A stretch of 13,883 nt of DNA from Deltaproteobacteria bacterium (GTDB lineage Bacteria > Desulfobacterota > Desulfobacteria > Desulfobacterales > JAUVGT01). Position 1 is the first letter of the stretch; each line of letters starts with the position of its first letter. The stretch is from positions 1 to 13,883 of the forward strand of contig JAUVGT010000076.1 of assembly GCA_030593645.1 (NCBI GenBank), read 5' to 3'. The notes below the pieces were generated by a model. It saw nothing but the letters and a program-made list of their open reading frames with translations, had not been told where the DNA came from and ran no database searches. Made by a program: the position numbers and the translations under genes. Below are positions 7,507 through 13,883 of this stretch, in pieces.

Positions 7507-8877
7507 CTAAGAGCTAATAAGTTCGTACTTTGGCTCACGCAATGCATCTTCTGTTATCCAGTCGCGCTTCTCACCGGATACCGCAAATGGCGATTCTTTT
7601 TCATCGAAAAACAGTTGGAGATTATCCGGGTGTTTGACACCCAGGCCCAGCTCCCTGGCACGCTGGATCGCAACCCAGTCCCAGTTGCTAAATTCCGGAT
7701 CACACAGTTTGGAATCGGTTCCCCTGTAAACATTTTTATTCTCAGGCCATATCAGATCTTTGACTAAACCACTGGCGGCCTCCACCCAACCGGCAGGCTG
7801 CGGTTCATAATGCCCGAGTAAACCATCAGGGGCTTTAAGCGTACCATAGCGTAAAATTGCCAGGCCCGCAACATCCGCCGCAATGATGTCACTCGCGGCG
7901 AGAATCAGGTTGGCGCGGTAAAAAGGCCGGTCCGTTCCGTCAGGTCCCCCGCTGAGAATAATTTGAGTGGCGTCGGAAACACACAGTCTCTCTTTTTTGA
8001 TATGCGGCAGGTGCAAATCCGCTAACTGTTCGTGGTAAAGCGGCTCGGTTCTGATCGGGTCGTCCCTGTCCAGTTCATTTCCGACATGCCGATTGTTTTT
8101 GAGATAGTTTAGCTGATGCATCCAGACACGGTCATCAGGACGCATAATTCCTACCCAGTTTTTGATCGCCATCGTGTAATGGGACCAGAGATGGCTGGAA
8201 ATTCGAAATACATTGATGATGTGATCCGCTTTGTCCAGCAGCTTTGGCACATAAAACCCGGGTTTATCTTTTTTAAGTTTTGAATCAAAAAACCGTGGTA
8301 TGTATTTTCTACAGGCTTTTTTGCCCGACCATTTTTCTGCGTGTTTCAATTGCCGGTGGACCCATTGATTGTAAAGAGTAAATTCGTTTGAGGAATATTC
8401 ACCATCCCCGTCTCCAAACACATACCTGCGCCAGCCTTCCTCGCGAAACGTTGTGATGTGGATACGATCACTTGCGTTCATTTCTTCACCAACTTTGGTA
8501 ACAGCGTCATATATGCCTGTTTTTTTGAATGACTGGATGGTTTTATCTTTATCAAACCCCGCAAACTTTCCGCACGCCCGGTGTTTCAATATGGTGTGTT
8601 CATAGCCCATTTCGTCTGCCACGTACACTCTCCCTGCGCCGCGTTCGAGACACATCCGAACAAGTTCAGCGCAAGATACCGGACTTGTAGTAAAGGGAAA
8701 TTTCCCTGCTGAATTGAGGGCAGGTTTAATGACAACCGTTTGTCCCGGTGTGAGCCAATCCATTCCCCCGGCAAGCTTGACTGATCGGCGGATTGCTTCA
8801 CCAGTTCTGGATGGATCCGAGTTTTCTGCAATTGCCGCGATACCCTTTGTATCAGTACCTTTATCAAGCGTATTCAT
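7507..8877 (-). CDS. DUF362 domain-containing protein
   Basis: A 456-residue soluble protein with the DUF362 (PF04015) pattern. It has TPGQTVVIKPALN near the start (43-55), GRVYVADEMG (82-91), LLDKADHIINV (213-223), the family's AIKNWVGIMRP block (237-247), a VSDATQIILSGGPDG stretch (300-314) and ASDIIAADVAGLAIL (328-342). The bacterioferredoxin-like CxxCxxC clusters fused to some DUF362 proteins are absent, as is any Tat or Sec signal. The biochemical role of the family is not established. The ATG at 8877 has AAGGGA upstream. It heads the operon with the hydrolase and PK-C-like genes. The first 30 residues are less conserved-looking and may be variable. Family assignment is good; function unknown. 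Confidence 0.85.
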   Translation of the reverse strand: MNTLDKGTDTKGIAAIAENSDPSRTGEAIRRSVKLAGGMDWLTPGQTVVIKPALNSAGKFPFTTSPVSCAELVRMCLERGAGRVYVADEMGYEHTILKHRACGKFAGFDKDKTIQSFKKTGIYDAVTKVGEEMNASDRIHITTFREEGWRRYVFGDGDGEYSSNEFTLYNQWVHRQLKHAEKWSGKKACRKYIPRFFDSKLKKDKPGFYVPKLLDKADHIINVFRISSHLWSHYTMAIKNWVGIMRPDDRVWMHQLNYLKNNRHVGNELDRDDPIRTEPLYHEQLADLHLPHIKKERLCVSDATQIILSGGPDGTDRPFYRANLILAASDIIAADVAGLAILRYGTLKAPDGLLGHYEPQPAGWVEAASGLVKDLIWPENKNVYRGTDSKLCDPEFSNWDWVAIQRARELGLGVKHPDNLQLFFDEKESPFAVSGEKRDWITEDALREPKYELISS

Positions 8878-8886
8878 AAGAATCCC

Positions 8887-8988
8887 TTAATAGTATTTTA
8901 AAAGTAACGCCTGCGCCAGCCGCCCAACTTGTGATCTTTTTATATCAGAGTTTACCAAAGAGTGAAGATCTGATTCTTTGTTTTTCAT
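8887..8988 (-). CDS. Possible 33-residue bridging small ORF
   Basis: An ATG (8986-8988, complement) overlaps the TGA of the ankyrin gene in an ATGA arrangement. It opens a 33-codon frame ending in TAA nine bases before the ATG of the DUF362 gene. The peptide is charged at first (MKNKESDLHS...) and ends in a short amphipathic LAQALLLKYY. There is no ribosome binding site of its own, so it would rely on re-initiation after the upstream stop. Exact stop-start overlap and near-complete filling of the 107-base gap suggest translational coupling. An open frame this short can also arise by chance, and I know no homologue. Confidence 0.3.
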   Translation of the reverse strand: MKNKESDLHSLVNSDIKRSQVGRLAQALLLKYY

Positions 8989-9833
8989 AGAAGTTTAATG
9001 ATTTGCGCCAGGTCGTATTTTTTAGCATAATACATCGCAGTATGCCCGTCTTTTTGCCGCGCGTTTACATCAGCTCCCTTGTTTATTAATACCTGCACGA
9101 TTTTAACCTGTATTAAAAGCTGCGGCGACTTATGGTCTCTGTTTAATAAAGCCATCATCAATGCAGTGTAACCATCCTGGTCTTTCATGTTCACATCTGA
9201 ACCTGTCTTTAAAAAAGAGTCTACAGCATTGAGGTCGCACTGGTAGGCTGCTGCCAGCAGGTTTTTCGTTTGTCGGCTGCGTACCGCAAAGCCTCTGAAG
9301 AGGCTGGAGAACCAACGGAGTTCACTACTAATGTAACCATCGAAGTTAAAATCAAAGTGTACCGCTTCCCACCTCGACCACAAGGACCCTTTTATTTTAC
9401 CGATTTCACCCGACCAGATATACCAGCCTCTGGTTTTAAAAAGCGGAGACATATTATTTTTTCCCGCTCCTTTTTTAAAAAGAGTTTGCAGCTCATTTCC
9501 CGCGGGCATCCGCCAACCGCCGCCTGCCTCATCAAGATCTTCAACCCAGGATTTAGCCTTTTTCCAGCTCGTATTCTTATCAGGCCCGGCAAACCATTCT
9601 AGGCCCGTTCTGGAGTCAAACACCACTCCATTGTCATAGGCGACAAAGTTCACGTCCCTGTCGATCACCTCATATTTATACTTATCTTCAATCATGACTG
9701 CATCAGCTTTATATTTGACTCCAACCAAACGCAACCAAATTCCGGTGTGATGTGTCTTATTGTATAAAAATTCAAAGCAACTGTCTTTAACATTCCTGAA
9801 GGACATCAGCCTGAAGGACATCAGATTGATCAA
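8985..9833 (-). CDS. DUF1566 (Lcl C-terminal-like) domain and ankyrin-repeat protein
   Basis: A 282-residue two-part protein. Residues about 62-187 form a DUF1566 domain: YDNGVVFDSRTGLEW (66-80), TSWKKAKSWVEDL, GGGWRMPAGNEL (104-115), then YIWSGE and GFAVRSRQ. Residues about 189-282 are two to three ankyrin repeats (KTGSDVNMKDQDGYTALMMAL; NKGADVNARQKDGHTAM), typical protein-binding modules. The start is uncertain: the frame opens at a TTG at 9833 just after an in-frame stop, the first ATG is at 9821, and neither has a good ribosome binding site. The first residues include a tandem LMSFR-LMSFR from a 15-base duplication. DUF1566 proteins are commonly exported, but no signal peptide is seen, so the 5' end may be rearranged. 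It lies upstream of the DUF362 operon on the same strand and may be co-transcribed. Confidence 0.8.
   Translation of the reverse strand: MINLMSFRLMSFRNVKDSCFEFLYNKTHHTGIWLRLVGVKYKADAVMIEDKYKYEVIDRDVNFVAYDNGVVFDSRTGLEWFAGPDKNTSWKKAKSWVEDLDEAGGGWRMPAGNELQTLFKKGAGKNNMSPLFKTRGWYIWSGEIGKIKGSLWSRWEAVHFDFNFDGYISSELRWFSSLFRGFAVRSRQTKNLLAAAYQCDLNAVDSFLKTGSDVNMKDQDGYTALMMALLNRDHKSPQLLIQVKIVQVLINKGADVNARQKDGHTAMYYAKKYDLAQIIKLL
9795..9824. repeat. 15-base tandem duplication at the start of the DUF1566-ankyrin gene
   Basis: CCTGAAGGACATCAG is repeated exactly twice (9795-9809 and 9810-9824). It adds five in-frame residues and duplicates a candidate ATG start codon on the minus strand. Confidence 0.9.
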
Positions 9834-9921
9834 TTTTTAAACCTGATCATTCAATCCTTTTCACTAAAGACGAATTAACTTCTTCTGATATCTGCAGCAA
9901 TATTAATATTTTATAAAAGTT

Positions 9922-9952
9922 CTTTGTTTTTTTGGTCCAATTATATTATAAT
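9922..9952 (+). promoter_or_regulatory. Candidate promoter of the chemoreceptor gene
   Basis: A perfect -10 hexamer TATAAT (9947-9952) has a -35-like TTTGTT at 9923-9928, with 18 bases between them, in a very AT-rich stretch about 94 bases before the chemoreceptor ATG. No sigma-28 or sigma-54 consensus is evident. This is a motif match only; the AT-rich setting raises the risk of chance. Confidence 0.35.
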
Positions 9953-10045
9953 ATACATATTAAATATTCGAACCGGATAGAGAATGAAATATAGGTTTTG
10001 ACTTCGGTCTGAATTCACAGAAACCACTAAAAACAGGAAATTTCA

Positions 10046-11833
10046 ATGTTTAAATCAATCGGTATGAAAATGGTTTTTGGCATGAGCATGTTTCTGATTG
10101 TTTCAAGTATTTTAGTCGGTTTTATTACAATTCTGTATATTTCAAACGCGGCAGACAGGACTACAGGACAAATAAATAGATTCAATACCCATTATGCAGA
10201 ATTATTGGGGCAATTAACGATTGAAAAAACGGAAAAAAACCAAATTAACTCTATCATCTCCGAATCAAACAATGAATTGAAAAAAATCGAAAATGAAATC
10301 ATATCATCCGTTCAATCCATTTCCTGGTCTATCATTTTATCATTAGCAGCTATGGTTATCATTATCCTTGCGTCTCTCTTGTTTCTGATTAACAGGTATA
10401 TTTCAAAACCGTTATTGAACAATGTGGAAGCAATTAATAAAATAACCGATGGTGATTTAAGCATATCCTTTGAATCTGACAGAAATGATGAAATCGGAAA
10501 AGTCACAGACGGGCTGAACAGAATGACCGGTACCATACGCCGACTGTTTATAAATATCGCTGATTTCACTGAATCACTCACATTTTCATCTGATGAATTA
10601 AAAACTGTGTTTAGACAAATGTCTGCAAATATTCAAAATACCTTAAACAAAACCGACAGCGTCTTTAAGGCGTCCAATGAAATGAGTCAGAATATGAACA
10701 CTGTGGCAGCTTCCATGGAGCAGTCGGCAACAAACGTCTCGGCAGTTGTACACAACCTGGAAGAAATGAGTTCTTCAATCAATGAATCCGCTCAGTTTGC
10801 GGAAAAAACCAGAACAATAACAAAAAACGCCGTAGAACAGGCAACCACTGCTTCCGAAAAAATAAATAAGTTAGGTAAGGCAGCAGAGGAAATCGGCCAG
10901 GTTACCGAGACAATAAGTAATATTTCTTCACAGACAAATCTGCTGGCACTTAATGCAACAATCGAGGCCGCCCGGGCAGGTGAATCTGGAAAGGGTTTTG
11001 CGGTTGTTGCAAATGAAATCAAAGAACTTGCACAACAGACAGCGGAAGCAACCGGTGATATTGCCAATAAAATTAGAGATATCAGGGAATCAACAGGCAG
11101 CACGGTTACTGAAATCCGTGACATTTCGAAAGTTGTTAGTAAGGTCGATGAATATGTCTCATCAATAGCGACTGTAATTGAAGAACAATCTACAACCACC
11201 AGGGAAATTGTAAATAACGTTCAGCAGGCGTCCCAGGGAATTCAGAACGTTAATGAGACTGTAAACAGAAGCTCGGAATCATCACACCAGATTGCCAGTA
11301 AAATTGAAGAACTAAACCAGACTGCCAATGAAATGAACCAATCAAGTTCGCAGGTAAAATACAACGCAGATGAATTGAATTCACTGGCAACGGAGTTTAA
11401 AAAAAGAGTGGGAACCGTTAAATTTCGATCTGCTAAATCAATGTCATCTAAAAAAAAGGCAAAAGCACTTGTTGATGAGGGAATCGTATATATCAGAGAC
11501 CATGGGGTGGATAGCGCATTTAATACTTTCAACGATCAGAACAGCCGGTTTGTTAAAGAAGATTTATATTTGTTTTCGCTCGATTTTGATGGAAAAACAC
11601 TTGTGCATGGTGCAAATCCCAACCTCGTCGGAAAAAATCTGTATAATGCCAAAGATGAAGACGGAAACAACTTTTTTAAAGAAATGATAGACACAGCCAG
11701 GGATCAGAACGATGGCTGGATTAAATATAAATGGAGCCATCCGGAAACAAAAGAAATTTTAAAGAAAACGGCCTATGTTAGAAAAATTCCAGGCCAGGAT
11801 CTGCTTATCGGCTGCGGTGCTTATGATGAATAA
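10046..11833 (+). CDS. Methyl-accepting chemotaxis protein with C-terminal Cache-like domain
   Basis: A 595-residue chemoreceptor that passes sensory input to CheA/CheW and the flagellar motor. Transmembrane helix 1 (about 9-33) and helix 2 (about 93-117) enclose only some 60 mostly helical residues, too few for a usual periplasmic ligand domain. A HAMP domain follows (about 117-170), then the long coiled-coil signalling domain (about 190-455). Its hairpin tip is ISSQTNLLALNATIEAARAG (293-312). After the coiled coil comes a Lys-rich hinge, then about 470-595 resembling a single Cache domain (sCache_2 type), with YLFSLDFDGKTLVHG, NLVGKNLY, GWIKYKWSHPETKE and a terminal LLIGCGAYDE. The Cache module would thus lie in the cytoplasm, the reverse of the usual order. 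AGGAAA six bases before the ATG supports the start. No che gene is nearby. Confidence 0.93.
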   Translation: MFKSIGMKMVFGMSMFLIVSSILVGFITILYISNAADRTTGQINRFNTHYAELLGQLTIEKTEKNQINSIISESNNELKKIENEIISSVQSISWSIILSLAAMVIIILASLLFLINRYISKPLLNNVEAINKITDGDLSISFESDRNDEIGKVTDGLNRMTGTIRRLFINIADFTESLTFSSDELKTVFRQMSANIQNTLNKTDSVFKASNEMSQNMNTVAASMEQSATNVSAVVHNLEEMSSSINESAQFAEKTRTITKNAVEQATTASEKINKLGKAAEEIGQVTETISNISSQTNLLALNATIEAARAGESGKGFAVVANEIKELAQQTAEATGDIANKIRDIRESTGSTVTEIRDISKVVSKVDEYVSSIATVIEEQSTTTREIVNNVQQASQGIQNVNETVNRSSESSHQIASKIEELNQTANEMNQSSSQVKYNADELNSLATEFKKRVGTVKFRSAKSMSSKKKAKALVDEGIVYIRDHGVDSAFNTFNDQNSRFVKEDLYLFSLDFDGKTLVHGANPNLVGKNLYNAKDEDGNNFFKEMIDTARDQNDGWIKYKWSHPETKEILKKTAYVRKIPGQDLLIGCGAYDE

Positions 11834-11853
11834 TATCTATAATATTAATCATC
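11825..11853. terminator. Weak bidirectional hairpin between convergent genes
   Basis: GATGAATAATAT (11825-11836) pairs with ATATTAATCATC (11842-11853) with one mismatch around a five-base loop. It spans the last codons of both convergent genes, whose stop codons are only 11 bases apart. AT-rich arms and no following T-tract make it a poor intrinsic terminator, but no better candidate exists here. Confidence 0.3.
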
Positions 11854-13689
11854 ATAACCAGCGGCAGTATCACGAACCGCACGAACCAGTTGAGCCCGGC
11901 TTGCGCGGTCAACGGCACGTACGAATTCTTCCCAGTCTGCCTGCTCTTTTTTCCAGCCAGAACGAATCTTTCCGGCATCAATCTCACCTGTTAACTGTTT
12001 AAGTTCCGTCAGACCACGCTGATAGATCTGCTCTCCCATCGGTGCGTTTCCTTCCGCAAAACAGCAGTAGCTTTTGTACACGATACTGAAAAACGCCTGG
12101 ATTCGTGCCAAAGGGCCTGCAAAAACACCGGGCATTGGATCTATGCTGTTTTTCAATTCCAAAAAATCGACAATTTCATTGAAAATGACCAGACGGAACA
12201 TATCCCCCAGAAAACGTGTGATCGAAGTGGTGCTTTCCGATGCGGCCACCCGCTGCTTGTAGTGGGCAATCCTGAGATCCGGTGTAAAGATGCCCCGGTT
12301 TCCCCCGGCCATCCCGGCCATGTAAAACTGCTGGTCTTCGGCCCTGCCGACCCGGGAGTAAGTAAAAGGAATAAATCGTCTCAGGGCCGCGTTGTCGATG
12401 CCGTAACCGCCTCCCTTTACCACCGGATGGGAAAGGAAATCCTCCAACCGTAAACCTTTCCGGTTGTACAGGTCGGTTGCCCGGGCATGGGCCACCCCCT
12501 TTTTGAAAAAGATATCCGGACCGATATAATTACCGCCAAAGGTAACATCCGGCATGCGCAGACAGTTTTCGTAACCGTGAGCGCGGATGTCCCTTTCATT
12601 GATGTATTCCCCGGCGATGATACCCAGGTAGACCGGCTCCCCCTGCTCATCCATGGCCGCGCCTCCCCAATATTCATGGCACATGGTTTGAAACCAGGTT
12701 TTCCCGGTCGCCTCGAAAAGATCCCGGGACCGTATTCCTTCATCGGAATCAATCTTAAATCCCGCCCGGATACCGTCCGTTTTTTCGAGGATGAGCTGAA
12801 AATACTTTAGACAATTAAAATGATTTGCATAACTGCCCAGTACTGAAAAAACGGACGGTTCTGCTGGGAAACAGCCGATGGCTTTTTTGATATTCAGGGC
12901 CGCCTGCTCTGTCAGAAAATAAAGCCTGAGATGATGAAATTCTTCTTCGGCCATGATATAACGGAGCCAGAGGTCGCAAACCTTCGCGATGCGGGGATGG
13001 GTCACGGAAACCGAGACAACCACCGGCAGGCGATAACCGCTTTTGAAAACCCCCTTGCTTTTTTCAAAGCTGATATCGCTGTCCAGCTCTTTTAGACAGG
13101 CTGTCAACTCGTGATCTTCGCCTCCGCAAAAAAGTGGAATCGGATGGTCGTAGTCAAAAACGGTTTCATCATCGCTGTTCTGTGCCCGGTTCCAGGCGTT
13201 TTGCACGGAATCAGACAGATGTGCGGGAATCGCTTGAGGCAGGGTATAGAGGGCGTTTACCTGAAGAATCACCTCGTCCGGAAGATACGGCCGCGGATTG
13301 GCCGTCACACCAGACAGTTGCCATTTCGTAAGGATCGTCTCATCCGGTATGGCGATTTCTGGGGCCCAGATTTCCGCAACCGCCTTTGCCCGGGCATTAG
13401 GATCTTTTGCCGTGCGTAATACAAGCAGACGCTCTTTTAAAAACACTTCATTCTCTCTTGAATAAGTGTTGATAAATGCTTGTTTTACTTCATTGAATAG
13501 CAGCAATAGGGGATTGGAAGAATTCGTCTCCGTTTTTGCAAGTACTGTCTTGAAGAAACCAGAGATGATCTGTTGCGTTGCTGTGCCTCCGTCTTCAATT
13601 TTACAGCCCCCCAGGGGCGTGCTTCCCTCCCGGAGTCCCGTGATATGTCCGATGCTCTCCAGTAACGCGGTTTCTGCAATGATCGACAT
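11845..13689 (-). CDS. Putative GT-A-like glycosyltransferase, otherwise uncharacterised
   Basis: A 614-residue soluble protein with no signal peptide or membrane helix. I do not recognise a named family with certainty. Residues about 280-480 read like a GT-A-type nucleotide-sugar transferase. NHFNCLKYFQLILEKTDGIRAG leads into FKIDSDE, where DSD (314-316) would be a metal-binding DXD. Later come GGGYGID (426-432), then PFTYSRVGRAEDQQFYM (441-457), whose ED could supply the catalytic acid, and LRIAHYKQ. The N-terminal 280 residues and the helical C-terminus match nothing I know. Sugar donor and acceptor cannot be predicted. The ATG follows a strong GGAGGGGG. The gene is convergent with the chemoreceptor and visibly richer in GC, with more CGG/CCG codons, than the AT-rich genes beside it, possibly a different origin. 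The palindromic element lies 85 bases upstream. Confidence 0.55.
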   Translation of the reverse strand: MSIIAETALLESIGHITGLREGSTPLGGCKIEDGGTATQQIISGFFKTVLAKTETNSSNPLLLLFNEVKQAFINTYSRENEVFLKERLLVLRTAKDPNARAKAVAEIWAPEIAIPDETILTKWQLSGVTANPRPYLPDEVILQVNALYTLPQAIPAHLSDSVQNAWNRAQNSDDETVFDYDHPIPLFCGGEDHELTACLKELDSDISFEKSKGVFKSGYRLPVVVSVSVTHPRIAKVCDLWLRYIMAEEEFHHLRLYFLTEQAALNIKKAIGCFPAEPSVFSVLGSYANHFNCLKYFQLILEKTDGIRAGFKIDSDEGIRSRDLFEATGKTWFQTMCHEYWGGAAMDEQGEPVYLGIIAGEYINERDIRAHGYENCLRMPDVTFGGNYIGPDIFFKKGVAHARATDLYNRKGLRLEDFLSHPVVKGGGYGIDNAALRRFIPFTYSRVGRAEDQQFYMAGMAGGNRGIFTPDLRIAHYKQRVAASESTTSITRFLGDMFRLVIFNEIVDFLELKNSIDPMPGVFAGPLARIQAFFSIVYKSYCCFAEGNAPMGEQIYQRGLTELKQLTGEIDAGKIRSGWKKEQADWEEFVRAVDRASRAQLVRAVRDTAAGYDD

Positions 13690-13748
13690 GGTTATTCCCC
13701 CTCCCGCCCGAATATTACATTGAATATTTTTCCAAGTCTATTCTTGAT

Positions 13749-13770
13749 GGTCTCGTAAAAAGTCCGAATT
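13749..13770. repeat. Diverged end fragment of the same repeat family
   Basis: These 22 bases match the first 22 bases of the palindromic element at 19 positions; the differences are all transitions, at element positions 4, 16 and 18. It sits in the same orientation, 26 bases before the intact right copy. No matching second arm follows it. It looks like a remnant of an older copy or an end into which another copy inserted. Confidence 0.6.
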
Positions 13771-13774
13771 AGAC

Positions 13775-13883
13775 GGTTTCGTAAAAAGTTCAAATTCAAG
13801 GCGTGCAAATTTCGTAATCATGAAGCGTACTTATAGTACGTTGAATGATTGCGAAATGCAGCACAACGCAGAAGTTGGACTTT
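13775..13883. repeat. Palindromic repeat element, right copy, cut by the window end
   Basis: These 109 bases are identical to 1-109, in the same orientation. The final ten bases of the right inverted repeat are missing because the window stops. The copy lies 85 bases upstream of the start codon of the 614-residue gene, which reads away from it. The three bases before it (GAC) are complementary to the three bases after the left copy (GTC at 120-122). The element's real ends may therefore be GACGGTTTCG, or the two window ends may join. Confidence 0.85.

Noticed and set aside
7240..7767. 175-codon plus-strand frame opposite the hydrolase/DUF362 junction
   Set aside because: It is antisense to two well-supported genes, spans their intergenic gap and shows no domain or ribosome binding site.
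10792..11199. 135-codon minus-strand frame in the chemoreceptor gene
   Set aside because: It lies entirely antisense to the highly conserved signalling coiled coil; its Ser/Val/Ala-rich composition is a by-product of that sequence.
12417..12810. Overlapping frames on both strands (12417-12752 minus, 12487-12810 plus) within the 614-residue gene
   Set aside because: Both are long only because this gene is GC-rich with few chance stops; neither has a ribosome binding site or recognisable motif.
1..13883. Composite transposon or genomic island bounded by the two repeats
   Set aside because: Direct repeats at the ends are present, but there is no transposase, integrase, tRNA site or mobile cargo, and the genes look like ordinary chromosomal functions.

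Overview
The window looks like chromosomal DNA, or a complete contig, from a Gram-negative, sensory-rich bacterium. My best guess is a sulfate-reducer-type Desulfobacterota (Desulfobacterales). This is inference from the gene repertoire: a GAF-GAF histidine kinase with an HNVGN-type H-box, a DUF1566-ankyrin protein, PASTA/PPC exported proteins, a DUF362 protein, and short palindromic repeats of the 'TTTCGTAAAAAGTC' type. No rRNA, tRNA, CRISPR array, transposase, integrase or plasmid replication gene is visible.

Layout. (1) 1-119: a complete, nearly perfect palindromic repeat element. Its first 109 bases recur without mismatch in the same orientation as the last 109 bases of the window (13775-13883), and a diverged end fragment of the same family lies just before that at 13749-13770. 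(2) 151-2163 (-): a soluble two-GAF histidine kinase. (3) 2164-2571: a divergent intergenic region with an inverted repeat. (4) 2572-4105 (+): an exported PASTA/PPC protein broken into three frames by two single-base losses in homopolymers, followed by a clear terminator. (5) 4294-5028 (+): a PlsC-type acyltransferase. (6) 5043-8877 (-): a compact three-gene operon of a DUF362 protein, a membrane-anchored alpha/beta hydrolase with a polytopic C-terminal half, and a stand-alone pyruvate-kinase C-terminal-like protein. It is preceded on the same strand by a DUF1566-ankyrin gene (8985-9833), and a 33-codon ORF bridges the two. (7) 10046-11833 (+): a methyl-accepting chemotaxis protein with a Cache-like sensor domain at its cytoplasmic C-terminus. 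(8) 11845-13689 (-): a 614-residue protein with glycosyltransferase-A-like signatures, richer in GC than its neighbours.

How the genes fit together. The kinase and the chemoreceptor are independent signalling inputs, with no cognate receiver or CheA/CheW nearby. The acyltransferase serves phospholipid synthesis. The DUF362/hydrolase/PK-C operon is the only set whose tight spacing suggests a joint function, and that function is not known to me. I see no convincing defence, mobile or biosynthetic system. The most interesting items are the palindromic element at both ends (dispersed repeat versus a circular 13,774-bp molecule), the inverted domain order of the chemoreceptor, the uncharacterised three-gene operon with its bridging small ORF, and the GT-like protein.
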